A stretch of 64,000 nt of DNA, taken from Bacillota bacterium. GTDB lineage: Bacteria; Bacillota; Sulfobacillia; Sulfobacillales; Sulfobacillaceae. The position numbers were made by a program, and so were the translations under genes. The stretch is taken from contig JAKACM010000003.1 of NCBI GenBank assembly GCA_021821465.1, positions 1-64,000 of the forward strand. Reading direction: 5' to 3'. This document shows positions 52,838-62,349 of this stretch, in pieces (position 1 is the first letter of the stretch; each line of letters starts with the position of its first letter). Under the pieces are notes generated by a model. That model was not told where the DNA came from. It did not search any database and saw only the letters and a list, made by a program, of their open reading frames with translations.

Positions 52838-53010
52838 ATTTAGACGAAAGGCGGAAAATTCCATGTCCCTGAAGTCGTCAATCCCTTCTTCTTTGGATGA
52901 TGCACAAGAGGAAACTTGCAATCTGCTTCTTTGTGTTCCGAGAGGATTCAAGATGTGGGAACAAGAATTTCGTAAACGGTGTCTCTATTTAGATCAGCGG
53001 AAAATGGGTA

Positions 53011-53043
53011 GGGTCAGAACTTCAAAAAATTCGTACCTGACCC
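53011..53043. promoter_or_regulatory. inverted repeat between oxidase subunits II and I
   Basis: GGGTCAG-N19-CTGACCC with an inner GAA/TTC pairing. Confidence 0.35.
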
Positions 53044-53114
53044 TCTTCCCAAGACTCATATCGGAAGACAAAGCACATGGCGTAATGACAATGAAATGAA
53101 AGGAGGCTTTCTTT

Positions 53115-55082
53115 GTGAGTAATATTATCGCTAAACTCTTTCCGCCGAAGACACGACGCCCGGACGAGATAGCCATTGAGATTGGCATTATTTTGGCCAT
53201 GATCTTTTTAGTTTACATTCTCACCCGCCGCAAAAAGTGGGGATGGTTGTGGCAAGAGTGGTTGACATCCGTCGATCACAAGAGAATCGGGATTATGTAT
53301 CTCATATCCGCCATTCTCATGTTGTTTCGCGGCGGGGTTGACGCGCTCATGATCCGATCCCAACTGATGGTGCCCAATAACCATGTTCTTCCGGTCGGAC
53401 AATATGATGAGCTTTTCACCACGCATGGCACGATTATGATTTTTTTCATGGCCATGCCCCTCATTTTCGCCATGTTTAATTTGGCAATACCCTTCATGAT
53501 CGGTGCTCGCGATGTCGCCTTTCCGCGCTTAAACGCGATGAGTTTTTGGCTGTTTGCTTGTGGTGCCGCTCTGTTTAACATGTCGTTTTTGGTAGGGGGT
53601 TCGCCCAATGCCGGTTGGACCTCCTATCCACCTTTGACAGAACTGGCCTTTAACCCCGGAGTCGGCCAAAATTACTATCTGCTGGCGATTCAGATTGCCG
53701 GAATCGGAAGTATCGCCACCGGCGTCAATTTTCTCATCACGATCTTAAAAATGCGGGCACCTGGCATGACCCTTATGCGCATGCCCATGTTTGTTTGGAC
53801 TTCGCTGGTCACCTCGGCCCTCATCCTCTTTGCCTTTCCTCCCTTGACGGTCGGTTTGGCGATGACAATGTTTGACCGGTTGTTCGGTTCCAACTTCTTT
53901 ACCATCACTCACGGCGGCATGCCCATGATGTATGTGAATCTCTTTTGGCTTTTTGGGCATCCTGAAGTATATATCTTGGTTCTGCCCTCGTTTGGTATTT
54001 TTTCCGAGGTCGTGGCCACATTTTCGCACAAGCGTTTGTTTGGGTACACTGCTATGGTCTGGTCAGTGCTTACCATCACTTTTCTCAGTTACGGCACCTG
54101 GGTCCATCACTTCTTCACAATGGGCGCGGGACCGGGAGTCAACGCATTCTTCGGCGTCTCGACCATGCTGATTGCTATACCCACCGGAATTAAGATCTTC
54201 AACTGGATCTTCACCATGTGGTATGGACGGGTAAAAACACCTGTGGCCATGCTCTGGGCACTGGCCTTCATCCCCACTTTTGTCGTGGGTGGCGCAAGTG
54301 GTGTCATGTTAGGTGCCGTGGTCGGCGATTACCAGTTCCATAACAGCTACTTCCTCATCGCTCATTTCCACAACGTGATTATCGGCGGAACAGTGTTTGG
54401 GCTCTTAGCGGGGGTGTACTACTGGTGGCCCAAGACCTTTGGATACAAGCTGGACGAACATCAGGGTCGCTGGTTTTTTTGGCTCTTCTTCATCGGATTT
54501 TGGATCACCTTTATGCCCCAATATGCCTTAGGCTTCATGGGCATGACTCGCCGGCTTTACACCTATCCGCCGGGGCTGGGATGGAGCGTTCCCAATCTCA
54601 TCTCCACACTGGGTGCTTTCACTATGGGCGCAGGATTTCTCGTCTTCGTCTACAGTGTTATGTACAGCTACAAACACGGTGAAAGAGATCTCACCGGCGA
54701 TCCATGGGATGGGCGAACCCTCGAATGGTCGCTTCCGTCCCCACCGCCCGAATATAACTTTGCCCGTATTCCCGTCGTGTCCGACCGTGATGCCTGGTGG
54801 GAAATGAAACAACAAGACCAAACCCACGTCATCAGGATCAATCCCCAAGACGTTCAAGACTTGGAGATGCCCAAATCGTCCAGCATCCCGTTTCTGATGT
54901 TTGTCGCCTTCTTTGTCTTCGGCTTCGGAATGGTTTTTGAATGGTGGTGGATAGCCATCCTGGGAGCTTTAGGAGTTGTGGCGCTTTTGATTGCCGGCAC
55001 CTTCGACTATGACGATCACCAACCCATTCACGCGGACACCATTCGCCATATTGAAGGATCCTTAGGGAGGTTAGAAGGATGA
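53115..55082 (+). CDS. terminal quinol oxidase subunit I (haem-copper)
   Basis: SVDHKRIGIMYLISA; TTHGTIMIFFMAMP; FWLFGHPEVYILVLPSFGIFSEV; FLIAHFHNVIIGGTVFG. Confidence 0.96.
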   Translation: MSNIIAKLFPPKTRRPDEIAIEIGIILAMIFLVYILTRRKKWGWLWQEWLTSVDHKRIGIMYLISAILMLFRGGVDALMIRSQLMVPNNHVLPVGQYDELFTTHGTIMIFFMAMPLIFAMFNLAIPFMIGARDVAFPRLNAMSFWLFACGAALFNMSFLVGGSPNAGWTSYPPLTELAFNPGVGQNYYLLAIQIAGIGSIATGVNFLITILKMRAPGMTLMRMPMFVWTSLVTSALILFAFPPLTVGLAMTMFDRLFGSNFFTITHGGMPMMYVNLFWLFGHPEVYILVLPSFGIFSEVVATFSHKRLFGYTAMVWSVLTITFLSYGTWVHHFFTMGAGPGVNAFFGVSTMLIAIPTGIKIFNWIFTMWYGRVKTPVAMLWALAFIPTFVVGGASGVMLGAVVGDYQFHNSYFLIAHFHNVIIGGTVFGLLAGVYYWWPKTFGYKLDEHQGRWFFWLFFIGFWITFMPQYALGFMGMTRRLYTYPPGLGWSVPNLISTLGAFTMGAGFLVFVYSVMYSYKHGERDLTGDPWDGRTLEWSLPSPPPEYNFARIPVVSDRDAWWEMKQQDQTHVIRINPQDVQDLEMPKSSSIPFLMFVAFFVFGFGMVFEWWWIAILGALGVVALLIAGTFDYDDHQPIHADTIRHIEGSLGRLEG

Positions 55083-55702
55083 ACGTACCCATAGAACCGG
55101 AATCGGAAATGACCCAAAGGCCACTGGAATTTACCAGTGAACACGAAAGTCTCAAAATCCTAGGATTCTGGGCCTTCTTGGCCACAGATTTTCTCCTCTT
55201 TTCCTCGTTGTTCGCCGTTTATGCCGTATACCAATTCCGGGATGGGATGACAGGCCCCACCCCGGGCCAACTCTTTCATTTAGGTCCCGTCATCTTCGAA
55301 ACGGTGGCCCTTTTGACCAGCAGTTTCACGTGCGGACTCGCTGTCTACGAAATGCGTCATCATCGTCTCAAAGGCACTATGATCTGGCTGGCTGTGACGA
55401 TTGTGCTGGGAGCCCTTTTCGTCGCCACGGAAATTAATGAATTTCTCGGCGATATCGCACTCCATGATACCTGGCATCGCAGTGCCTTTCTTTCGTCCTT
55501 TTTCACATTGGTAGGAACCCATGGTTCCCACGTCACCTTCGGCATTATCTGGGCCATAACTTTATTGATTCAGTTGGCCGGGAGGGGACTGACGGTCGTA
55601 ACCAGTCGGAAATTGTATATGTTCGCCTTGTATTGGCACTTTCTGGACATTATCTGGGTTTTCATTTTCACCGTGGTGTATTTGAGCGGCAAAGTTTTTT
55701 AG
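55079..55702 (+). CDS. terminal oxidase subunit III
   Basis: LGFWAFLATDFLLFSSLFAVY; FFTLVGTHGSHVTFGIIWAI; YWHFLDIIWVFIFTVVYL. Confidence 0.92.
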   Translation: MNVPIEPESEMTQRPLEFTSEHESLKILGFWAFLATDFLLFSSLFAVYAVYQFRDGMTGPTPGQLFHLGPVIFETVALLTSSFTCGLAVYEMRHHRLKGTMIWLAVTIVLGALFVATEINEFLGDIALHDTWHRSAFLSSFFTLVGTHGSHVTFGIIWAITLLIQLAGRGLTVVTSRKLYMFALYWHFLDIIWVFIFTVVYLSGKVF

Positions 55703-55738
55703 TTCCTCATCAACAACTTTATTCCCGCGAAAGGACTG

Positions 55739-56146
55739 ATGATCATGGCAACATCACGCCAACAAAAGCATTCCCATATCGTTGGGATTTCTCCCAACGG
55801 CCCGACAGGATATGGTGATGAGGTGGAATCCGTCTATCTTTCCCCGCGTTTTGAGGAAGAAGTCTTTCCTTGGAAGCAAATCTTAGGATATATTGCGTCT
55901 TTGGTCCTCACTGCACTGGCCTTCGGTGCCGTCGTCAGGCATATTCTGCCCCCGGCCTTCTTGATAGGATTCATTCTTTTTTTGGCGGTTTTGCAGGCCG
56001 CTTTGCAACTGGGGGTCTTCATGCATCTGCGCGAGGGGCGCGGTTCTACCTGGCAGATTGTCACGTTGACATTAGCTATTCTGATGGGTATCGGTCTCGT
56101 CATTTGCACAATTTGGATTATGACATTTAAGTCCGGCGTATCTTAA
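55739..56146 (+). CDS. terminal oxidase subunit IV
   Basis: ILGYIASLVLTALAFGAVV...AVLQAALQLGVFMHLREGR. Confidence 0.88.
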   Translation: MIMATSRQQKHSHIVGISPNGPTGYGDEVESVYLSPRFEEEVFPWKQILGYIASLVLTALAFGAVVRHILPPAFLIGFILFLAVLQAALQLGVFMHLREGRGSTWQIVTLTLAILMGIGLVICTIWIMTFKSGVS

Positions 56147-56207
56147 ACCGTAACTTAGCAACTAGGCCAAAAAGCTCCGGACAATTTGCCGGAAAGGATG
56201 TCCTGCC

Positions 56208-56639
56208 ATGCTTCCCCATAACCGTCTCGACAATTTTGCCGAGCATCTGGCTGAGCACCGTCTGGTCGCCGCCGATTTGGATGCCGGAATGCGGCTACTG
56301 CGCACCTCTCTTAAAAATGGCGACACACAAAGAGCCAATGAAGTGGCTTGGGCCCTTTTGGATATCTGGACCGAGCGGGAATTGGCGCACGCTCAAGCCG
56401 AACAACTATGGCTCTATGAAAGGCTGACGGTCCTTAAGACCTTGCAACGCGACCATGATTTGATGTTCCTCTGGGTCGATGAGGTGCGTCACACCCTCGA
56501 CCAAGAAGGTGTCTCACCATCCGTGGTGATGCGATTAGAAGCTCTAATGACATTACTGGGGACCCATCACGATCACGAAATGCAATATCTCCAATATTAT
56601 CGCCAGTCGGATATTGCTATCCCCCGCTCCTCCCTGTGA
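56208..56639 (+). CDS. hemerythrin-like (HHE) protein
   Basis: NFAEHLAEHRLVAADLDAGM; ERELAHAQAEQLWLYERL; RDHDLMFLWVDEV; GTHHDHEMQYLQYY. Confidence 0.65.
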   Translation: MLPHNRLDNFAEHLAEHRLVAADLDAGMRLLRTSLKNGDTQRANEVAWALLDIWTERELAHAQAEQLWLYERLTVLKTLQRDHDLMFLWVDEVRHTLDQEGVSPSVVMRLEALMTLLGTHHDHEMQYLQYYRQSDIAIPRSSL

Positions 56640-56676
56640 AGATCCCGTCATTTTACGTTAGGTCTCTCGAATCTAG

Positions 56677-56715
56677 GTCAAAAAGTCCACCCGATTTTTT
56701 TGTGGACTTTTTGAC
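56677..56715. terminator. strong bidirectional terminator
   Basis: GTCAAAAAGTCCAC / GTGGACTTTTTGAC perfect 14 bp stem with T-rich loop. Confidence 0.8.
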
Positions 56716-56769
56716 ACCCGAATAGGAAAACAATCGGTACAAGAACATCTTTCTTTAAAGCGGAAAGAT

Positions 56770-57054
56770 TCAGGAAGCCTTTGGCCCTTGGGATAAATGT
56801 CGGGATTTGGTCAAGGGAATGACGTTATTTCGTGTCTTAACCTGGTAAGGCTTCAATTCATAATTACTCCATGCCCAATAGAGACCGGTAATAATGAAGC
56901 TAGTCGTCCACACAATATAACCCATTGTTAAGACAATGCCTGCTCCCTGCCACAGGTTCCAATGCATCGGCGGGTCAAAGAGGATAATTAATCCCCAAAC
57001 TCCCAAACTCGCCAGCAAAGATGCCGCCACACGCAATATCCAGCGCATCATTGA
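56770..57054 (-). CDS. small membrane protein
   Basis: MMRWILRVAASLLASLGVWGLIILFDPP...GAGIVLTMGYIVWTTSFIITGLYWAW. Confidence 0.6.
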   Translation of the reverse strand, partial: SMMRWILRVAASLLASLGVWGLIILFDPPMHWNLWQGAGIVLTMGYIVWTTSFIITGLYWAWSNYELKPYQVKTRNNVIPLTKSRHLSQGPKAS

Positions 57055-57153
57055 CCCCTCCTTGATGCTTTCAGTGTAATATCGGCGTCTTAAATTTTCT
57101 GGGGTCAAATGGTCCACTTAGGCCGGTTCAAATGTTCTTCTTTCTCACCGTAC

Positions 57154-57182
57154 AAAAGGGCCCCACCTTTAGGGGCCCTTTT
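57154..57182. terminator. Rho-independent terminator of the lipoate assembly operon (minus strand)
   Basis: AAAAGGGCCCC acctttA GGGGCCCTTTT. Confidence 0.8.
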
Positions 57183-57195
57183 CGTGTCATCATCA

Positions 57196-58152
57196 TCACG
57201 CCGGCAACGAACAGCATTTCTCATGGTAGCAGATGTCATAACCCTGTTCCTCGGCATAGCGTATCGTATCCGGCAGGGGATAAGCCATGTTCTGCACCCC
57301 GACATCGATTGCATAGAATTCCATGCCCTTCTTCTCTTTGGAGGCAGGTTTGGCGCATCCCAAAGACATCGGAGTAAAGGGCATCATAATTCGGGCGCTG
57401 GCCAAGACTCTTCCCACGTCGTCCGCCGATGTGGCCGGAACCTTGGCCATCTTTGTTCCCGCAAGGGGCATCAATGCCACAATTACCAACTGTTGGCACC
57501 CTTCATCGCGAATCATCTCCAAGGCATGAAATTCACCCCGCAATTGCCCAAAATGCAACCCGCAGATCACATGAGGCACAGATGGCAATCCCTCTTCGCG
57601 AAGAATAGCTAAGGATTCACGGTAGGATTCAGTAGTCTTATTTAAATGATAGACTTGGCGGATAGTTTCGTCGTCACCAATAATGTCAAGCAGGATTTGG
57701 TCTACACCCGCCTCCTTCAAGGCCCGGGCCACATGTCGTTTGACCAACCCGGTATGGACCAATACGGTGAGTCCCCGGGCCTTCATACCGGCAATATCCG
57801 CCACAAAACGTTCAAGGGGGACCGAACCGTCATCAAGGCATCCTCCGCTGACCAGCACCCCTTCGGCTCCCGACTCCACCAAATTGTCGGCAACCGTATG
57901 AAAGCGTGAAGAACTGTTCGCCACGGCCATGCCTTCCAAAACCTTTGTTCCGCAATGATCGCACATCAAAGCACAGTGAGATCCGGTAACGCTCATCGTC
58001 ATAAAACTCTTGCGCCGGTTTTGATAAATCTGAGTATCGTAATGCTTCTGACTGGGAGCTGACACGGTCAGACGCATTGGAAAATTACTCCGCGATAAAC
58101 TTTGAGCTTCTTCCACCAGCACCTTTAGCGGTTCATTTTCCCAGTTCAGCAA
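57196..58152 (-). CDS. radical SAM protein, LipS2-type lipoyl synthase component
   Basis: GSHCALMCDHCGTKVLEGM CxxxCxxC motif; immediately downstream of the LipS1-like gene. Confidence 0.75.
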   Translation of the reverse strand: MLNWENEPLKVLVEEAQSLSRSNFPMRLTVSAPSQKHYDTQIYQNRRKSFMTMSVTGSHCALMCDHCGTKVLEGMAVANSSSRFHTVADNLVESGAEGVLVSGGCLDDGSVPLERFVADIAGMKARGLTVLVHTGLVKRHVARALKEAGVDQILLDIIGDDETIRQVYHLNKTTESYRESLAILREEGLPSVPHVICGLHFGQLRGEFHALEMIRDEGCQQLVIVALMPLAGTKMAKVPATSADDVGRVLASARIMMPFTPMSLGCAKPASKEKKGMEFYAIDVGVQNMAYPLPDTIRYAEEQGYDICYHEKCCSLPA

Positions 58153-59314
58153 AATTCCCTCCTTTGCTCGCTATGAGTGTGTTTTCGTCCGGGCCATCGA
58201 ATCGTGTGTCCACATCTTGGGTCAAATCAGCAAAGAGTTGAGTGTGAATGTCTTCAACGTCCCTGACGGTGGGGGCGAAGGCAAAGTTTCGAATTTTCTC
58301 GCTGGGCCTCCCGTTCCCATACGGCCGGTTGCAAGCCGTTTCCCCTTGTTCGTCCGGGCAACCGGAGGTCATAAAGGGTCGGCCGGATTCCACGATCTTG
58401 TCAAATGTCTTGGGGTCCAAGCCAAAGTCCACCACCTGTCCGGCCGTATTAAAACGAAAATGGTGGAGGTGAATACCCAGTTCATTGATAAGGTAGCGTC
58501 CCAACTGGCAGCGACGATAGTGGCCCATGGAAGGTTGGGAATAATCCCCCAATAGAGTGGACGGTTCCGGATTAAAGGAAAATAAGTGGGTTACCACATT
58601 CATATCCTGAGCTTTCTGGCAAGCCGCCAGCAATTCCTCTTCACTTTCCCCTAATCCCGCCACCAAATGAATCCCGACAGTCCCCGGTTCAAAAACTTTG
58701 GTCGCCTCTTCTGTCACCCACCAGAAATGATCCCAACGGTGCGGACCTTTTACCGGACGTCCGCGGTGTTTGTCAAATAATTCGGGGGTGGCTGCATCGA
58801 TGGCAATGTCCACACGATCGGCGCCCGCATCCCTAATCATCTCCAGATCTTCGCGCTTTTTTATGAGAGATGCCGTAATGAGACCGGAAATCAGCAAGGG
58901 TGTCTTTTCATGAAATTGCTGAATGATTTGAAGCGAATGGTCAAATGATTGCCGGTTCGCCAACATTCCCACACATAACCGACGCATTTGATGGGAAACT
59001 TGCACACTTTTTTCTATCAATTCGTCCACGGGTACAATCGGCCACTTGACACGGATAAACGTCGATTCTTCGCGAGGGACACGCCGTTCCCGAGACATTC
59101 CGCAATATGAACAATTGGCCACGCAATTTTCGGGATATGTCGTTAAAATATTCAGACCGCGCAAGACCGTTTCTTCCCGGGCAAACTTTCCCTTTTCGAA
59201 TCCTAAGGTGATGGCCCCCGCCAATGATGTCATCACATAATCCGGGCTCTGCCGAAAGTCGTCCTGGACGGGACGCAGTTCAATGGTATCGGACTGAGTG
59301 TTCTTTTGACTCAC
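58133..59314 (-). CDS. radical SAM protein, LipS1-type lipoyl synthase component
   Basis: TTYPENCVANCSYCGMSRERRVPREESTFIRVKWP; BioB-like TIM barrel; clustered with lipoate ligase and H-protein genes. Confidence 0.75.
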   Translation of the reverse strand: MSQKNTQSDTIELRPVQDDFRQSPDYVMTSLAGAITLGFEKGKFAREETVLRGLNILTTYPENCVANCSYCGMSRERRVPREESTFIRVKWPIVPVDELIEKSVQVSHQMRRLCVGMLANRQSFDHSLQIIQQFHEKTPLLISGLITASLIKKREDLEMIRDAGADRVDIAIDAATPELFDKHRGRPVKGPHRWDHFWWVTEEATKVFEPGTVGIHLVAGLGESEEELLAACQKAQDMNVVTHLFSFNPEPSTLLGDYSQPSMGHYRRCQLGRYLINELGIHLHHFRFNTAGQVVDFGLDPKTFDKIVESGRPFMTSGCPDEQGETACNRPYGNGRPSEKIRNFAFAPTVRDVEDIHTQLFADLTQDVDTRFDGPDENTLIASKGGNFAELGK

Positions 59315-60393
59315 AACGATCCCTCCTGATTTTGGTCACACACAGGGGCCATGGCCTGAAGCCAGTCCCCGATATCAACACCAATATAGTCATAACCTCG
59401 CCGGTAATGCGCTCTCAAAATGGTAGATAATTCTTCGAGTCTTAGGGGAGCATCTTTGAGAGCCGCCTCCAAATCGAGTACGGCTCTCTCGGGATAAACA
59501 AAAAAGTCTCCGGTAATAAAGATCTTCTTGATATGTTTTTGATCCATATCGGTCTGAAGAATAATCCGCAACAACCCCCCCTTGGCCTTGTAGGTTAAGG
59601 AATGTGTGGGATAGTTCCGGTGCAGGGGAGGGAGTTTGCGCAAGTCAATCCACGGTGTCGCGCGGTAGGAGGGTAAAATGGTTTCCCATTCACGCTCTTC
59701 ATGGGATGTTAACTCCGCCGGGGTCAAATTTACGGCGAAAACACGCGTAAGAGCCTGTGTAACGCTTCGTTTCACGTCTTGCATGGCGGGAACATAACCC
59801 AAGATCTCTCGCATGGTAATCAAACGCTTTTGAAAAGAGTCAACCACCTTATCCGTAAGCTTTTCAATGGGCAGCTTGAGTACTTGCAGCATGATTTCGG
59901 CGTTAAAGTCCAATAAGAGCGTTCCTTGGTAAATTACCGCACCGTGATAATCCGATCCTCCGGTTCCCGAAATCTTTCGTCCCTCAATTTCCACATCATT
60001 CACCGGACGAAATTGAGCCTTAATACCCCATGATCTTAAGGATTCAATGACGACTTGCGCCAATTTGGGATACAACTCCTCCGGCCGGATCCGCTTGTTG
60101 TCGTCAAACTTTACACACAATTCCCAGCCCAATTGCTGCTCATCCATGTAAATGGCGCCGCCTCCGGTAATCCGGCGGTTAATTTCCACCCCAAGATCTT
60201 GAGCCTGGCTGCGGTCAATTTCCAGATCAACCGCCTGATGATAACCCACCAGCGCCGTGTGCGGTGAAAATTCCATGAATCGCAGCGTATTGGGCACTTC
60301 ATCAAGAGCTCGGGATTCGATTACCACTTTATCCAATGCCATCTGTTTCCAAGCCGGCAAGGGACCGGGGTCCAATAAACGCCACTCTTCCAT
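59311..60393 (-). CDS. lipoate-protein ligase (LplA family)
   Basis: INRRITGGGAIYMDEQQLGWEL; PVNDVEIEGRKISGTGGSDYHGAVIYQGTLLLDF; ATGA overlap with the downstream gene. Confidence 0.9.
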   Translation of the reverse strand: MEEWRLLDPGPLPAWKQMALDKVVIESRALDEVPNTLRFMEFSPHTALVGYHQAVDLEIDRSQAQDLGVEINRRITGGGAIYMDEQQLGWELCVKFDDNKRIRPEELYPKLAQVVIESLRSWGIKAQFRPVNDVEIEGRKISGTGGSDYHGAVIYQGTLLLDFNAEIMLQVLKLPIEKLTDKVVDSFQKRLITMREILGYVPAMQDVKRSVTQALTRVFAVNLTPAELTSHEEREWETILPSYRATPWIDLRKLPPLHRNYPTHSLTYKAKGGLLRIILQTDMDQKHIKKIFITGDFFVYPERAVLDLEAALKDAPLRLEELSTILRAHYRRGYDYIGVDIGDWLQAMAPVCDQNQEGSL

Positions 60394-60809
60394 CAGCGTT
60401 CGTCCAGGCTGTCCAGCAAACGAATGTATTCGGCATCGGTCAAAAGAGACTCTCGAAGATTATCGGTGGACGGCCGAACCTTAATAAGCCAGCCTCGTCC
60501 ATAGGGATCCTGATTCAATAACTCGGGATTCTCCGAAACCTGTTCGTTGGCGGCAATCACCACTCCGTCAAACGGCGCATAAAGTTGGCCAACCCACTTC
60601 CCCGACTCTATGCTGCCAAATGGTTGTCCCTTTTCCAATGCCGTGCCTGGAGCGGGTAAGGAAGCATATAAGATATCTCCGGCACTATCCTGGGTATAGT
60701 CGGTAATTCCCAAGGTCAGCAACACACCATCCTCCAAAACCCATTGGTGCCGAGCGTCATAGAAACGATCTGCCAAAACCCGCCAACGGTGAATGGGTTC
60801 AGTAGCCAT
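60393..60809 (-). CDS. GcvH-like lipoyl carrier protein (possibly LbpA)
   Basis: HQWVLEDGVLLTLGITDYTQDSAGDILYASLPAPGT; SIESGKWVGQLYAPFDGVV lipoyl-lysine motif; ENPELLNQDPYGRGWLIKVRP. Confidence 0.88.
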   Translation of the reverse strand: MATEPIHRWRVLADRFYDARHQWVLEDGVLLTLGITDYTQDSAGDILYASLPAPGTALEKGQPFGSIESGKWVGQLYAPFDGVVIAANEQVSENPELLNQDPYGRGWLIKVRPSTDNLRESLLTDAEYIRLLDSLDER

Positions 60810-60886
60810 AAGTCCATATCCCCTTTCTTGTCGATCGAAAGATTCTTTTTTGAGTCTCGTAATAAAGCCGCCATCTCAAATTCGAT

Positions 60887-61870
60887 TCAAGACAGCGTAA
60901 GATCCTTGCTACGAACGTCCATCAATTCATAAAGAATCATGCGAAGAAAAGAATCCGAGACTTCTTCTCTAACACCTGCCGCGTCTATGGGCAGAGAAAC
61001 GGAAATGGGACTGTTCCATAATGCCGTGATCGTACGACTCTCCGTATTTATCTCGGCAATGATCTCGGGAGATATCTCCCGCCGGGTTTGCCGCAGATAA
61101 ACGCCTTCTCGCACCTTAACCTGGTGATAAGGAGGACGATATCCCGCAACATGCAGCCAATCGGGATTCAAAAGCCTTTCGTTCACTTGATTCAGTGCGT
61201 CAAGCCACCGATCCCAAGGCACGGAGGACTGAATTTCCGCTCCCATTTCCTGATGAAAAAACCGGGCTAAAAGTTCCATGACTTCTTCACGGGTCCATTT
61301 CCCTCGGCCCACAGTCAACGTATCGAGGGTTACCAAGTGCTGAGTCATGGCCTCGGCAAAGGCGCGTTTTAACATGTCGGATCCCGCACGCACTTGAGCC
61401 ATATGTTCCGGAGAAAATTGAAGCAAAATATTCCCCACAATGACTGCACTGTCCTCGATCTGGCCACCCGCGTTCCCAGAAATCTTTCGGTCGTGAATCA
61501 ATATATCGGCAGGCTGTTTGAACCACGCCTCGAATCCGAGGTGATTTAATGCAGCAATTACCGGGTCCAGAGCGAAATGATACCAATGCGCCGGGGTTTT
61601 TAGTCTGGGATGATTTGACGGATTTGCAATGATCTGAAAGAAAACTTGCTGGTCATCCAAATACACCAGTGATCCGCCCACCTGTCGACGTACGACAGAA
61701 ACTCCGGACGTTTCGTCAAATTCCTCCCAATCCTGATGACATCCCAAAGATACATAAGGCTCTTTAGGCCAGCATAAAATCACGCCTTCTTCCTGCATTA
61801 CCGGCAAGCCGTGATAGAGTGCCTGGCTAGTCAGCCAGTTGACTTCTCCCACCGTGTATAATGGCAGCAT
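60887..61870 (-). CDS. second lipoate-protein ligase family protein
   Basis: VSVVRRQVGGSLVYLDDQQVFFQI; KQPADILIHDRKISGNAGGQIEDSAVIVGNILLQF. Confidence 0.88.
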   Translation of the reverse strand: MLPLYTVGEVNWLTSQALYHGLPVMQEEGVILCWPKEPYVSLGCHQDWEEFDETSGVSVVRRQVGGSLVYLDDQQVFFQIIANPSNHPRLKTPAHWYHFALDPVIAALNHLGFEAWFKQPADILIHDRKISGNAGGQIEDSAVIVGNILLQFSPEHMAQVRAGSDMLKRAFAEAMTQHLVTLDTLTVGRGKWTREEVMELLARFFHQEMGAEIQSSVPWDRWLDALNQVNERLLNPDWLHVAGYRPPYHQVKVREGVYLRQTRREISPEIIAEINTESRTITALWNSPISVSLPIDAAGVREEVSDSFLRMILYELMDVRSKDLTLS

Positions 61871-62349
61871 TCGCTCACCCCGTTAATTGTCAATCAATTT
61901 ATTGTATTCAAGTTCAAATTATATCACGAACATTATAAAAATACTTTTTAGCCGGTGAATTTTTTTCATCATTGGGCCTAGTTCTATCGACTTCTCATAA
62001 TACGTTTGGCTAAGTTAAATTTTTCACTTAGCTATCCCTTAAGTGAATGATATTCAAGTCTGACAAAACCCTGGGGATTGCATTTACTCGGACCACGGCT
62101 TGTCCCCGGGGCAAGCTCTTGCCGGCATTGAACGAAAGGTAATCGGCACCCATGACTCCTCCTCTTGAAAAATACCCTTGACAGACCTTCAGAGGATATC
62201 GAAGGTTGTCGGCACAAAATATGCCGCGGATTCTTCTGGCAGGTTGCGTAAACCCATTTGTTCCAGAAAAACAGATTAGAATAGAGATTGTGCCGCCAGT
62301 GCTTGAAAAACTGCCTCCCATGAATTTCGTCCGGGATAGGAGTAGAAAC

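Noticed and set aside
52863-53099. 78 aa ORF between oxidase subunits II and I
   Set aside because: Low-complexity, unlike any oxidase subunit I recognise, and overlaps the inverted repeat; probably spurious.
62028-62321. 97 aa minus-strand ORF upstream of the second lipoate ligase
   Set aside because: Poor codon pattern and no recognisable domain; likely intergenic.
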